Shown: positions 11,766 to 22,264, numbered from the stretch's first letter. The stretch: DNA of 64,000 nucleotides from Sciurus carolinensis (GCF_902686445.1 NC_062232.1:17900897-17964896), one strand, 5' to 3'. The notes: generated by a model not told the origin, from the letters alone. Program-made: numbers and translations.

Positions 11766-11840
11766 TTTTTTTAACAGCTGAGAAACTTGAGGTCCAGAGA
11801 TGTAAGGTTTGCACAAAGTCACATAACCATAACATTTTAG
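11766..11840 (-). mobile_element. MIR core fragment
   Basis: AACAGCTGAGAAACTTGAGG and TTGCACAAAGTCACATAACC are the complement of the MIR core. It directly abuts the MLT1. Confidence 0.5.
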
Positions 11841-13285
11841 TTGTTTGCTTTTCTTTCACCTTTACGGATCCTCAACAACCACAACTTCTTAAATGTATTT
11901 AAAATGTCAAATGATATTTATTTTGGGGAGATTAGAAAGATTATTTACAAACATAAATTTGTGGATGCTGCTCTCTCACAAACCAGATGACAAACAAGCA
12001 AAGTGCATACCCCAATTACTTGGGAAAGTGTTTCCTTTGGTTACTCGAGTTACTAGGGAGGAGATGCTCCAGGGGGGAAGCAGATCCAGAAATGAACTAA
12101 AAACCCAGCATTTGAGGGATACATTTTCACTTTTTCTTCCTCTCTTTAGCTTGTTACCATATGCAGTGGTTTCCCTGCTCTCTCTTTTGACTTCTGAGGA
12201 CAAAAACCAGAACACCAAGAAAACAACCAAAGGGTATCACCAAAATCAAACCAATGGAAAGGAAGTCTCTCCTCAGGTATTAGAATTTCCTAAATGAAAG
12301 AGCATTATACAGCACCAGGAACTCCCTAGAAGAAGCACAAAAATTTTTTCATAAAAAATTGTTTCTGAACACACACACACCCATGCCTACATAAACACAG
12401 TTTTTCAAGCACAAAACTTAAAACTGTGATAAATATTATCAGTTCTTCCTCTTCAGGATCCTCTTTGAAACAGTCATCTTTTAAGAAAGGGCACAACAAG
12501 AAACCTCTTGTATATTCCTTATCTTTTTTCAATCTGTTCAAAACTGACAAGGCCTGTCATCTCTGATCAACTTAACTAGTCAGGAGACATGACAACTTTC
12601 TCCCTGCCTGACCTATTTTGTATAATGGGGCCAGTTCCTTTGCCCTCTGACAAGCTACCTTCTCTCCTGACTTCCATTTATAGTAGGGCTTTATTAATGG
12701 TTAAATTGTTAGGAAGGGATCTGTCTCCCTCACAAGGCTTATTTCCCCTGTTCAATAAATTAAGCCGTGGGATCCAAGAGACTGTTCATTTCTACTTTAT
12801 TTAAGGTCAAATTCTTCCCAGCCCACAAAATACTTTGAAGTGACAGGAAAGAGCTCACTCTGAGTTCCCACTGCATGCTATAAGAATTTGATCACTTGCC
12901 AGTTATCTTGTATTTACTGCTCCAAAAAATGCTTCTGAGGCTTCTGGAAATTTTCCTTAGCCCTCCATGGAAATTTCAGATCTGGAACTGAAATGCTTCG
13001 TTGAGAAACACTGGGGCCTTTACCAGTAGGTAAGGGCCTCCTTTCTCAATTCTCAAGCACGAGCCTTTGGACAAGTGCTGAATTTCCAGCGTTTGCTGAC
13101 CTTAAATGAAGATTTGCAAACTCTAATTATTCACAAATGCTTATTGCTGTCACACAGGTGATCACACTAAGTAATTGGAACATTAATGTCCTACAGCTGC
13201 CAAAGTGACTTGTGCATTTCACCCTTCAAAGCCTTTTCTCACTTGTTTTTTAAATCCACCCCCCAACAAAAACCTCCTGAAAAGT
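11841..13285. other. Unique sequence with a 134-codon open frame
   Basis: The forward frame 11893-12297 is open for 134 codons and has a hydrophobic run (LFLPLFSLLPYAVVSLLSLL) near residues 81-100. An overlapping reverse frame of 84 codons occupies the same bases. There is no homologue I recognise and no promoter or splice context, so it is most likely a chance frame. The remainder to 13285 shows nothing. Confidence 0.4.
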
Positions 13286-13474
13286 GATAATATCACTGCT
13301 CTGCTGCACATTCTTCAGTGGTTTCCCCATTGCCCTTAGGATTACATTAAATGATTCAGAGTAACCAGAATTTTTTCATCTTGCATTTTTCCTACCCAGG
13401 ACATAACTTGCTCCAACCCTAGTGAACTTCTCTGTTTATGGAGGAGCCACATTGACTCTAGGTATTTGTACATG
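13286..13474 (+). mobile_element. L2 LINE, upstream part of a split copy
   Basis: TTCTTCAGTGGTTTCCCCATTGCCCTTAGGATTACATTAAATGATT is the diverged L2 3'-region signature (CAGTGGCTCCCCATCGCCCTCAGGATAAAGTC). The copy ends GTATTTGTACATGCTCAG and resumes after the LTR insertion at 13923. Confidence 0.65.
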
Positions 13475-13479
13475 CTCAG

Positions 13480-13917
13480 TGCTTTAGTCAGCATTTTAGC
13501 TGCTATGACCAAAATACCCCAAAAGAACAATTTTAGAGAAGGAAAAGTTTGTTTGGGAGCTCACAGTTTCAGAGGTCTCAATCCATGGCTGACTTCATTC
13601 CTCAGGACCTGGGATGAGTCAGTACGTCATGGCAGAAGAGTGTGGTTGAGGAAATCAGCTGGGAACATGTCACCAGGAAGCAGAAAGAGCTCTGTCCATC
13701 AAAGACAAATTATAAACCTCAAAGGCACAACCCCCCAAGGATCCACCTCCTCCAGCCACACCCTATCTGCCTACAGTTACCACCCAGTTAATCTCTATCA
13801 GGGGATTAATGCACTGATTAGCTTAAGGCTCTTATAACCCAATCATTTCACTTCTAAGCTTCTTTGCATTATCTCACACATGCGCTTTGGGGGACACCTC
13901 ATATCTCAAGCATACCA
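13480..13917 (-). mobile_element. MT-like MaLR solo LTR, copy 2, with clean ends
   Basis: A 438-bp LTR whose reverse-strand ends are TGGTATG... and ...CTAAAGCA, the usual LTR 5'-TG...CA-3'. It is flanked by a perfect 5-bp duplication CTCAG (13475-13479, 13918-13922), as expected for ERVL-MaLR integration. Shared with the other two copies: GTTTCAGAGGTCTCAATCCA, CTACAGTTACCACCCAGTTA and TTAATGCACTGATTAGCTTA. It splits an L2. The 123-codon frame at 13466-13837 lies inside this element and is not a gene. Confidence 0.88.
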
Positions 13918-13922
13918 CTCAG

Positions 13923-14225
13923 AATATCCTTTTGCAATATTTCTCACCTCCCTTACCAATTATCTGGCTAACTCTTACCCATGAGTCAGGTCTCAGTTTA
14001 AATAAATGCTGTTTCTGAAAAGCCTTTGCATAGGCCCTTAAGCTGAACAAAGCATTTATAGTTTTCTGTGTTTGTCCCATCATGGTAGCACCCATCACAA
14101 TGGAGGAGTGGATTGCCATCACTTATGTTGTCAGACTTTCCTTCTAGATATTAAGTTCCATGAAGAAGAGTAACTTGTTTGACTTGACCACCATATATGT
14201 ATAGTGCCTAATATGTTTCCTGGCC
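13923..14225 (+). mobile_element. L2 LINE, downstream part of the split copy
   Basis: Continues the L2 at 13286-13474: AATATCCTTTTGCAATATTTCTCACC, CTCAGTTTAAATAAATGCTG, then TTAAGTTCCATGAAGAAGAG and TATAGTGCCTAATATGTTTCCTGGCC, matching the L2 3' UTR order. Confidence 0.65.
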
Positions 14226-14414
14226 TACAGTTCAACCCAATTAGACAGGAATTCTGGTTTCCACCTTTAGGACCATTTAGCACATGTAAGTACAGAGTCA
14301 CATCCAAAAAGAAATGTAAATGTACAAACATGACCTCAAAAAGGATGCAAATATTTAAGAAAAATTGACATGGTAAAATTACCTTAAATTTTCTCATTAT
14401 CAGTCCAAGTTTCC

Positions 14415-14600
14415 TTCATCCTAGAGACTTTTTACCTCAACTCAAATCTCACTTCTTTCTTTCTGAGAATTCCAGTTTTCCACTGAGCCCCAAGCCTTTC
14501 TTTTCCCCTGTAATGTAGACTCAGTTCACTTCTTTCAATTTTCCTCTACCTATTTAATCTCCCTCCACCATAAGTACCATGAAGAGCTTGAAACTAAGAT
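14415..14600 (+). mobile_element. L2-like fragment
   Basis: TTTTTACCTCAACTCAAATCTCACTTCTTTCTTTCTGAGAATTCC resembles L2 'CTCAAATGTCACCTCCTCTGGGAAGCCTTCC'. ACCATAAGTACCATGAAGAGC fits the stop-proximal part. Weak. Confidence 0.4.
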
Positions 14601-14689
14601 AACATAGACTGAAAATATTTCTTGGAAGACAGAGGAGGAGGAAGGAATGTGTTGATTTATAAGCTTTCTGTGGTCTTTGTCTCAGAATG

Positions 14690-14900
14690 ATAGCAAAAGT
14701 GCACATTGACTATGTGGGAGGTACTCTGCTAAATGTGTGAATATGTTATCCTCACAGTCATCCTATGAGTTTGACACTATTATTTTTATATCCATCAGCA
14801 AAACAGTGGGGTTTATGTGGTTAAACAACTTGCACATGGTGCAAGGTGGCACAGGTAGAAAGCAAGAGAACTGGGATGTGAAGGCTGCTTCTGCAGTGGA
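14690..14900 (-). mobile_element. MIR-like fragment
   Basis: ATTGACTATGTGGGAGGTACTCTGCTAAATGTG ... GTTATCCTCACAGTCATCCTATGAG ... AAACAACTTGCACATGGTGC follows MIR in complement order. Two overlapping frames of about 90 codons here (14737-15015 and 14763-15032) are shadows without support. Confidence 0.55.
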
Positions 14901-15082
14901 AACATCTCTGCAGTGGGCATGCAAGAAACCACAGCTGAATGTAGAGTCTGGATCCCACCTGGGAAGCAGCTCAGAGACTGGCAAGGCAAAGGGTGTTAAA
15001 GCTGTTTCTGGGTGAACTGATTGTGAGCACATGTCAAAGCTTTATTTTAGAGTTGTTTCAAGTGGCTTCAAAAATCCAGTTC

Positions 15083-15211
15083 AAAAACGTGGACTAGGGC
15101 TGGTGCTGTAGCTCAGTGGTAGAGCACTTGCCTAGCATGTGTGAGGTACTGGGTTCAATCCTTAGCACCACATAAAAATAAATAAATAAAACAAATTTTT
15201 AAAAACGTGGA
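15083..15211 (+). mobile_element. Sciurid ID-type SINE
   Basis: GGGCTGGTGCTGTAGCTCAG, GGTAGAGCACTTGCCTAGCA, GGGTTCAATCCTTAGCACCA, then (AAATA)n. Target duplication AAAAACGTGGA at 15083-15093 and 15201-15211, extendable to 16 bp with one mismatch. Confidence 0.92.
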
Positions 15212-15460
15212 ATAGGAAAAATTGTGGTCAGATAACATTGTGAAACCAGGTACAAGTGATCATTAAACTCTGTTACAAGGCAGGTAAATCTAATATCCCA
15301 GAAGAATCTCTTAATCTCATTAAAGTTGATCAAAAAATCACTCATGTTTTATCAGCAATGCTTCCCAGAAGTAATCACCTATTTCACCAGAACACAAAGC
15401 TCTGTACTAGCTCAGGTTTGGGAGTATTTTCTTTCACCAGAAACAACTCTGTCTCTAGAC

Positions 15461-15641
15461 CAGTGTTTCTCCAAATCAGTATTTTGACATTTGGCCAGAT
15501 AAGTCTTTGTTGTGGGTGCTGTTCTGGGCCATGTAGGATGGCCCAACCTCCTCCTGCTGGTTGTAATAATAAAAAATGCCTAAACATATTGACAAATGTA
15601 CACTGAGGGGTGGGCAACCCCCTCCCCATTGAGAACATCAC
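15461..15641 (-). mobile_element. MER5A
   Basis: CAGTGTTTCTCCAAATCAGTATTTTGACATTTGGCC..., TTTGTTGTGGGTGCTGTTCT, GCCATGTAGGATGGCC ... GAGGGGTGGGCAACCCCC ... TTGAGAACATCAC is the complement of MER5A. Confidence 0.8.
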
Positions 15642-15784
15642 TTTCAACCCTTTATTTTCCAAATATGGTCCATGGATCAGTACTGCTCCCTGGGAGGCTG
15701 GACATGCACCCCAGACCTTTTGAGTCAGGATCTGCAGTTTAACAGGATCCCCAGGTCACATGAACATTGAAGTCTGAGAAGCCC
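15642..15784 (-). mobile_element. hAT mini-transposon, same group as 8480-8663
   Basis: TTCCAAATATGGTCCATGGA, CACCCCAGACCTTTTGAGTC, AGGATCTGCAGTTTAACAGG ... TCTGAGAAGCCCT resembles the complement of the element at 8480-8663, with decayed termini. Confidence 0.5.
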
Positions 15785-15792
15785 TTCTAGAC

Positions 15793-15966
15793 CTGTGGTT
15801 CTCAACCTTGGTTACACATCAGAGCACCTGGGAAACTTTAAAAATTATTGATTGCACCTCCAGGGTCTAATATAACCCGTCTGGGGCAACCTGGGCTTTA
15901 GGATTGAAAACAACAATAAAAGCACTGCCCAGGTGATTCTAATGTGTGACCAATTTTGAGCTCCTG
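15793..15966 (+). mobile_element. MER20 (hAT-Charlie mini-transposon)
   Basis: CTGTGGTTCTCAACCTTGGTTACACATCAGAGCACCTGGGAAACTTTAAAAATTATTGATTGCACCTCCAGG through GCCCAGGTGATTCTAATGTGTGACCAATTTTGAG follows MER20. The flanking octamers TTCTAGAC and TTCTGGGT differ only by transitions. Confidence 0.8.
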
Positions 15967-16589
15967 TTCTGGGTTTAAAAAAGGAAGAAAATCCCCCCAC
16001 AACTTTTGGAGTGATTTATTTTTAAAAAAGGCTATAAACAAGATCTCAAATATCCACTGCTTCTTTCCTTTCCATAAATATCCTTTCATGACTTCTTAAC
16101 TCTCTTAAGATTATGTCATTAGTCCTTTGGTCATTGTCTTCAAAAGATGGGATTTGGCTATAACTAGCTTTAAAAATAATGGTTGAATGATTGGGGGTGG
16201 GAAGAAAGCATTAAGCTTTTAAATAAGAGCCTTTGAAATCATCCCTACAAACATTGATCATTTTTAAGAAGTCTATACTTGGGAAAAAAAAAACATTAAA
16301 TGGCAAAACCTATTAAGAAAATTGTTTTGCATGAAATGTGTAATTATATAAAGAGCCCATGCAAATTAGGAAGCAAAACACTAACACCTTAATAAATAAA
16401 TAGTTAAAGAAAATGAACTTGCAATTCACAAAAGTGGATGTATAATTAGCAGAGAAGCATGAGAAAATGTGCAGCCTCATTAGAAATCAAAGGGATGCTC
16501 AAGAAAACAAAGTTACCAATTTTCCTTTTAGAAAATTCCAAAGATGAATGGGAAAATGATCATGAGACACACACACACTCATTCTCTCC
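15967..16589. other. AT-rich unassigned sequence
   Basis: Several short A runs (for example 16284-16293) and no recognised family. The reverse frame 15898-16089 is partly MER20 and has no coding support. Confidence 0.45.
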
Positions 16590-16690
16590 ATGGGTATTGA
16601 GAGTCTCCTGCATAGTAGGCACTATACCAGCCTATATGATCAGGATGGGGGCGGTAATAAATGAAGAAAGTCTCACACCTTGTGAATTTT
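16590..16690 (-). mobile_element. L2 3'-end fragment
   Basis: GGGTATTGAGAGTCTCCTGCATAGTAGGCACTATACCAG resembles TATTGAGCACCTACTATGTGCCAGGCACTGTGCTAGG, the complement of the L2 terminus. Confidence 0.5.
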
Positions 16691-16737
16691 TTATCTCTTC
16701 CAAACCAGGTATGCCTTGATGGAAATCCTTCCTAAAG

Positions 16738-16852
16738 AAAATGTTCATGCAGGGCTGGGGATATAGCTCAGTTGGTTGAGTGCTTGCCTTGCAAGCACAA
16801 GGCCCTGGGTTCAAATCCCTAGTACTGCCAAAAAAAAAAAAATGTTCATGCA
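16738..16852 (+). mobile_element. ID SINE with perfect target duplication
   Basis: AGGGCTGGGGATATAGCTCA, GGTTGAGTGCTTGCCTTGCA, GGCCCTGGGTTCAAATCCCT, A(13). The 14-bp duplication AAAATGTTCATGCA (16738-16751, 16839-16852) is perfect. The SINE proper is about 87 bp, the short ID form without the 3' body. Confidence 0.95.
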
Positions 16853-17171
16853 AAAAAAAATTTGTTTATTTAAGATTGAAAAACTTATTTAAAAACTATG
16901 TGTTCAATAATAGAATTTCAATTAAGCAAATTCTTATGCAGTCACTCGATGAAATACTACAGACACTGTGGCATGATGAATGATACATAAAAATTAAAAA
17001 CACTGTAAACTGGAAAAATGTAGTGATGGAGTAAACTTTGAAAATAAAAAATGGCATTGTCCTTACTCTTAATACACACAATATACTTTTATATATCTAA
17101 AGTTCTGAAGAGCCCTAAAATTAAGAAATTGGTTTATCTTTGCTTAACTCAGTATTTTAAAAAAATGTTTT

Positions 17172-17480
17172 AAATTAATGTATTATATTTATACATAATA
17201 CTGGGGTTCATTTTGACATAATCATGCATGGATGGAATATAATTTGCTCCACTTCGGTCCCCAGTACCTTCCTTTTTCCCTCCTTTCCTCCCTCCTCATT
17301 TTCCCCTACCTCTACTCTACTGGCCCATCTTCTATTCATTTATTGTTTATTTAATGGGTGTTGTGCAGACACACACACACATGAAACTCACTGTGGTATA
17401 TTCATATATGTACATAGCATAATTCAATCGATTCTAATATATCTGATCATGGAAGATTTTTTTCTCCCTCCCTTTTGAAA
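17172..17480 (-). mobile_element. Probable L1 3'-UTR fragment
   Basis: GGGGTTCATTTTGACATAATC, a pyrimidine-rich tract (17260-17310, a purine tract on the element strand) and ATATGTACATAGCATAATTC. It is homologous to 29200-29420. The layout (tail, short unique block, polypurine tract) is that of rodent L1 3' UTRs, but no ORF2 is attached, so assignment to L1 is inferred. Confidence 0.5.
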
Positions 17481-17601
17481 GTGAAACTTGTTTGGTCACC
17501 CGTTGGAACTAGTATTTCTCTAACAAATGAACACAACTTTGGGAATATGCTGGCATGTATGATATTCATAGATATGTAAAGATAAAAGCCATATATGGGT
17601 A

Positions 17602-18045
17602 TATACAAGTTCTCCTTAGTTTATGATGGGATTATGTCCATTATAATCTGAAAACACCCAAAGTTGAAAATGCATTTACTACACCTAATCCACCACACAT
17701 CACTGTCTGACTAACTGGGAGCCCCTGATTGCTCCACTGCTCAGCATGATAGAAGAGGAACATATCATGTATTGATAGCCCAGGAAAAGATCAAAACCCA
17801 ACATTCAAGGTACATTTTCTACTGAATGTAATTGATTTTGTACCATCATAAAATCAAAACACAAAAATTGAATCAGATGACTTTTTCCCCTGTCTGGACT
17901 TGATGAGGAAATGCCATATTCCCTCTTTCTCTTCCCACAATAATGGTTTACCCTATGTTTACCTCTACTAACTCCTAATAAACTCTTAAGGAAACTCCTT
18001 TAAAAATCATAAGTTGAACCATCGTAAGTTGGGGACAAGCTGTAA
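17602..18045. mobile_element. Palindromic DNA transposon remnant
   Basis: The left end ACAAGTTCTCCTTAGTTTATGATGGGAT is roughly the complement of the right end (AACCATCGTAAGTTGGGGACAAGCTGTA). Between them lie AAAGTTGAAAATGCATTTAC, AACTGGGAGCCCCTGATTGC and CCATCATAAAATC. I recognise the layout of a non-autonomous Tc1/mariner- or Tigger-like mammalian element but cannot name the family. About 100 bases at 17880-17985 do not fit and may be a later insertion. Confidence 0.5.
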
Positions 18046-18069
18046 ATAGTAAAAAAAAAAATTCAGTGA

Positions 18070-18185
18070 GGAGCTGGGGCTGTAGCTCAGTGGTAAAACA
18101 CAAACTTAGTGTATGTGAGGTTCTGAGTTCAATTCCCAGTATCAAAACCACAACAACAATAGCAGCAACAAAAAACAAACAAAAC
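18070..18185 (+). mobile_element. ID-type SINE
   Basis: GAGCTGGGGCTGTAGCTCAG, TGTATGTGAGGTTCTGAGTT, CAATTCCCAGTATCAAAACC, ending in an A-rich (CAACAA) tail. The middle is diverged (AAACACAAACTTAGTG). Confidence 0.85.
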
Positions 18186-18256
18186 CCCCAAAGTCTTCAT
18201 GCTGTTCATGTCAGATTTGGGCATTGTATCTGGCAAAAAATCATATATATATGTAG

Positions 18257-18335
18257 ACATATATATATATATATGCAGATAGGTAGCTAGATAAATTTGT
18301 GTGTGTATATATTATTATTATTATTATTATTATTC
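18257..18335. repeat. (TA)n and (TTA)n microsatellites
   Basis: (TA)n at 18259-18275 and (TTA)n at about 18309-18333, the latter forming the tail side of the adjacent reverse-strand SINE. Confidence 0.9.
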
Positions 18336-18440
18336 CAGGGATGGAACCTAGGAGTGCTTAGCCACTGAGCCACATCCCCAACCCTTTTTATCTTTTATTT
18401 TGAGACAGGGTCTCGCTAAGTTGCTCTAGACCTCAGTATC
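18336..18440 (-). mobile_element. MEN-type SINE, truncated
   Basis: CCAGGGATGGAACCTAGGAG, AGCCACTGAGCCACATCCCC, then TTTATTTTGAGACAGGGTCT and TAAGTTGCTCTAGACCTCAG. This is the ID half plus the first part of the B1 half in reverse. The rest of B1 is missing. Confidence 0.75.
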
Positions 18441-18659
18441 TAGAAAGTATTTTTAAAATGCCTCTAAGAAAAAAAAACATTTAAAATTAAATTTTGGTAT
18501 TCATTAGGACAGAACAAGTACACATATTTAAATCAATTTTTTTGATATACTACCAATACATTTCTTTGTGTCAGTTATTCCCACAGGTGCCTCTAATATG
18601 CTGTCAGTATGTATAGATTGCTTATGCCCATTTTACACAAATCTTGAAAATAATTTAGT

Positions 18660-18780
18660 GTAAGGGAAAGAGTTCCAGACTGGCTTTTCTTCCTGAATCA
18701 GCCATTAACTGGCTGTATGTTATCTGGATTCAAATTTCTTAATTTCTAAAATGAGAAGTACTAAAACTCTAGTTCCATTC
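18660..18780 (+). mobile_element. MIR fragment
   Basis: AAAGAGTTCCAGACTGGC, CCATTAACTGGCTGTATGTT, TTCTTAATTTCTAAAATGAG follow MIR from the A-box side through the core. Confidence 0.5.
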
Positions 18781-19799
18781 ATATCACTATTTTCAAAGAT
18801 AAAACTTTAGGGTTATATCTTTGCTTGATGGTACATCAAGGGGTGTACTTTTTAGTACTGAGAACTTGAAGCACTCATCATGATCATTGTTACTATAAAA
18901 ACAAAGTCAATCTATATGATAATGTGGTTTCCAGGAGTATGTTACTGGAAGAAGGCAGGGAGGCCTATATTTGTTTTCAGGTGTTCTGTTAACTCTGTCA
19001 AGAAATCAGTTTCCATTTGATTGTTCCAGAACCCATGGTGGCCACAGATCATTGCTAGACATTGTAGGAGGATCTGGGTATTTCTGATGTAACTGCCATT
19101 GTCTCTAGGATTCAAATGCTAAGGCATACACGACATAGAAGACTGTTCCTGTATTTGAGAAGTCAGAAGCTCTTGGTAAGGATAGCCATCTCTTCAACTT
19201 ATCACTTCATCTACCTTTAGATGTTGTTGACCTCTGTTTTGCTCAGGAAATATTGAGTCAGTATTTCCATAATGAAGTCAGTGGCCCCTTTGAAAACAGG
19301 GAGGAAAATGTTCTGATAAATGGAGACAAATTTCCACAAACACTCTAGCCACCAGTGGTAACTGGTCTTAGACAATGTCCCTTTCTTCATCAAGATCTCA
19401 CCACGCCAATTAAGTTTTGTGTCTCAGCTTCCTGTGGCTCCTAACTGTGATAATATAACACATTATCAATAGAATAAAATTTAAAAGCTCCTTTTGAATT
19501 TCTTTTAATGGATATGCAATTTGCCTTTTCCTTAATGTCACTCAAATTCTCCATGTCCTGGCACACAGTGCTACTTTACTCTGGATTTCAGGTATAGAAT
19601 TTTACCAGAACAAATGTCCTGTTCTTCATGCCTCCTTCATCTTCCCTGTTTTTAAATAGTCATTGGTAGAAACAATTCAATTATCACTGTTGCCACCAAA
19701 GGCTTCATGATATGCCAGAGTCAATTTTGGTGGATATTTCATAGTTTTGGAAAATTTTTTCTAATATTTTGCTTAGAAATTTGTTTCATTCATTTTATG
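18781..19799. other. Unique sequence
   Basis: No family and no frame of note on either strand. Confidence 0.45.
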
Positions 19800-20030
19800 A
19801 GTGGCTGTTTGGGATAAAAGAAAGAGTTCTGGGTTTGGAGTTAAGTGCAACTCCAAGCTGTACATGTCCCATCTCTCCGATCGTGGGTGTGTGATGTTCC
19901 CTGTGTACCTTAGTTGTAGCTTGCAACACCTTCCTCATGGTGCAGTTGTGATGATCACATAGGACAATGTGTGTGAACGTGCTTTGTAACCTCTAGAGGG
20001 CTCCACAAATGCTAGGTTTTTGTCTTATTT
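19800..20030 (+). mobile_element. MIR SINE
   Basis: AAAGAGTTCTGGGTTTGGAGTT, GTGGGTGTGTGATGTTCCCTG, CTTCCTCATGGTGCAGTTGTGATGATCACATAGGACAATG, AACGTGCTTTGTAACC ... CACAAATGCTAGG covers most of MIR. Confidence 0.65.
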
Positions 20031-21054
20031 CTGATGCCCTCTGTTGAACTTCAAAGTTTTGCTGATTTTCTCTGGGCGTGTGGTGGGCCACTGCAAATGA
20101 AAAGAGAGTGTGAAGCACTGCCTGTCACCCAACTACTTTTGAGTGTCACCGTGTTTATGGCTCTGTGATTTAGCACCCACATAGGAGGAAGTAATTGTTG
20201 CACTGCCCCCGAGTGTCTGGTTAAAAGACCAAATGCAGACAAGTGTTGAGTAGACTCCATTTCCCACATGATATATGTAGGGCCACAGTGACTATGAGTA
20301 ACACAGCTATAAATGGGTCATGACAAGGCATAAACATCACATGCTCCTCAGGCTGGACTTAGTGTGACACAAGGGGGAAATTTAGCCTATCATTCCAGCA
20401 CTGGCCAAAGTGTCCCTTGCCCAGAAGTAAACTAGAGGTTGGGCTTCCATTTTAAAAAAATCTGGGTGCAAAAGATTTGGGGTAGTTGGTGAGTGACTTT
20501 TCAGCAGGGTACTTTACTTTCCCCATCCTTCTACAAATGCCCACTACAGAAGGACGGGGCATAGGAGAATAACTGACAGTTGTTGTCTAGGCAGCAAAGC
20601 AGTGTGACCCTGGAGACTGCCCAACACACTTGCATTCCAACGCCCCAACAAACAAGTGTGCTTTACAGCATGGGCAATTTTAGCTCTGGATCCCTTCCCA
20701 TTGATTCCCATTTCTAAATTTGAACCCTGATGCAGAGTAGGGAGTTCAGGTCTCGGGATTCCTGAATTTCTGTATTCTAGTATCTTCCAGGCATTCCAAG
20801 CCCATGCCAACTCCCATGAGGTCAGGGTTGGAGATTCTGGTCCCCTGTGGCTTTGTACTCCAGGTAGAACTATATCAGACCTCATCCATCAGCAGAGTCC
20901 TATGTTCAGGATGGGACCTCTCAAATTCTACTGATACCCAGGAGAGGAAAAGGGATCTGGGGACACAGTGTGATTTGCAGGACAACTGCAACGTTTTCTC
21001 TCTTTGATCTTCTGCCTCCTGCCTGGCTCCTTCTACAAGGAAGAATCATGTTCA
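20031..21054. other. Unique sequence
   Basis: A reverse 113-codon frame (20544-20885) and a forward 67-codon frame (20804-21007) lie in a locally GC-richer stretch. Neither shows a domain, and no repeat family is recognised. Confidence 0.4.
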
Positions 21055-21150
21055 CTTTATAGATCAAGTGAGGTATAACTGTGTAAATCCATGGTGGAGT
21101 GTCCAGAACATAGTAGGTGTTGAAAACTGGTGCCGTCACCATCAGCAATT
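21055..21150 (+). mobile_element. MIR 3'-end fragment
   Basis: CAAGTGAGGTATAACTGTGTAAA, TGTCCAGAACATAGTAGGTGTTGAAAACTGG matches the MIR/L2 terminus (GCACATAGTAGGTGCTCAATAAATG). Confidence 0.5.
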
Positions 21151-21800
21151 TTTCCAGCCTTACAAGAAGCACAGAACAGCACTGGCCCAGAGTTCCCATT
21201 TTTAATCAGAGTTTTACAGGTGTCCTTGGCCCTTGGGCACTGTGGGTGAAGGGGAAGAGCCCATATCCCCTGCAGCTAATGTTGCATAAATTATATTTCT
21301 CAGTATAGCCACAATTTTACCTACCTTAGTTCAGAGTACATATTGAATCTGTCATATAAATGGCACCAATCTCTGGGTTGCAGATAGTGCTTCATGGTCT
21401 GAATATTTCTTGGAGAGAAATCACACCTCACAGAACATGCTTTAGTGACAATTTGCTATGGATCATCACCCCTTTTATGCTGGTCAGAGAAGCCCAAGGA
21501 ATGTCTCGGCTTCAGGGGCAGCTTGTCATGGGCCTCTCACTTAGCCAGAGAGACTGGGCCATATGTCACCCAGCACAGTAACCACAGCAGTAAAGTGAAT
21601 AGAGCATACCCTGGCCATGTTGGGACTGTGGCTAGGGTCTAGAGCAAAACTGACATCGAAGTGGGGACCCAGAACATTAAATCAGCACTTCTGGTTTACT
21701 GCCATCTACAACTTCTTGTTCATTCCTGCTGCATCACATTAAAGAATATGGGTTTGGCTGTAACTACAATTTCAGTATTTTTACTGTTCTCATTTCTCCA
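21151..21800. other. Unique sequence
   Basis: Overlapping forward frames at 21360-21581 and 21445-21642 show no features. Nothing recognised. Confidence 0.4.
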
Positions 21801-21819
21801 GCGGCCCAACTCATCAGTT

Positions 21820-22000
21820 CCCCCAGTCTCTGCTATATGTCAGGTACCATGATAGGCAATGGGATGTAAAAATAAATAGGACATGTTCATACCCTTCAGA
21901 AGGTCACAGCCTAGTGGCAGGAGAGCTATACCAGAAACCATAGGAGTGAGATGATCCATATAAGTAAAGATTACAATTCAGTATGTTACCTGGAGAGCCA
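21820..22000 (-). mobile_element. L2 LINE, 3' region
   Basis: TCTGCTATATGTCAGGTACCATGATAGGCAATGGGATGTAAAAATAAATAGGACA and CTTCAGAAGGTCACAGCCTAGTGGCAGGAGA are the complement of the L2 3' region (CTCAAGGAGCTCACAGTCTAGTGGGGGAGA). Confidence 0.65.
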
Positions 22001-22264
22001 AGAGGAGGCAGAATTTCACTCAAAAGTTCTAAGTAAAGAGAGGGAGACCTGATGGCTCTTGTTGTGTTACAGAAGCAGTAAGTATGTGGTTCAGTGAACT
22101 CTGAGTACAGGTGAATGAGAGAAAATGGTCAGAGATGGGGCTGGCATGGTGTACCAGGATGCGGCTCTGAAATTTCTGGTCAATGATACACATCTTACCT
22201 GGAAACTCTGGACTGTGGAGATGATGGTATTTTACTTCCTCTTGGTGACTAGCATACATCAAAA

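Noticed and set aside
11893..12297. 134-codon frame with a hydrophobic run as a small membrane protein
   Set aside because: No family resemblance, an overlapping reverse frame over the same bases, and no promoter or splice context.
13466..13837. 123-codon forward open frame
   Set aside because: It lies almost entirely inside the MT-like LTR at 13480-13917, on the strand opposite to the element.
15453..15792. Octamers CTCTAGAC (15453-15460) and TTCTAGAC (15785-15792) as flanks of one composite transposon
   Set aside because: The second octamer is better explained as the left target copy of MER20 (right copy TTCTGGGT at 15967-15974). The elements between have different identities, so the similarity is probably coincidence.
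16752..16838. tRNA-like sequence with A and B boxes as a tRNA gene
   Set aside because: It is an ID SINE: poly(A) tail, target-site duplication, and many sister copies in the window. The same applies to the other ID copies.
20544..20885. 113-codon reverse frame as a gene
   Set aside because: No recognisable domain. Overlapping frames on the other strand and no exon signals.
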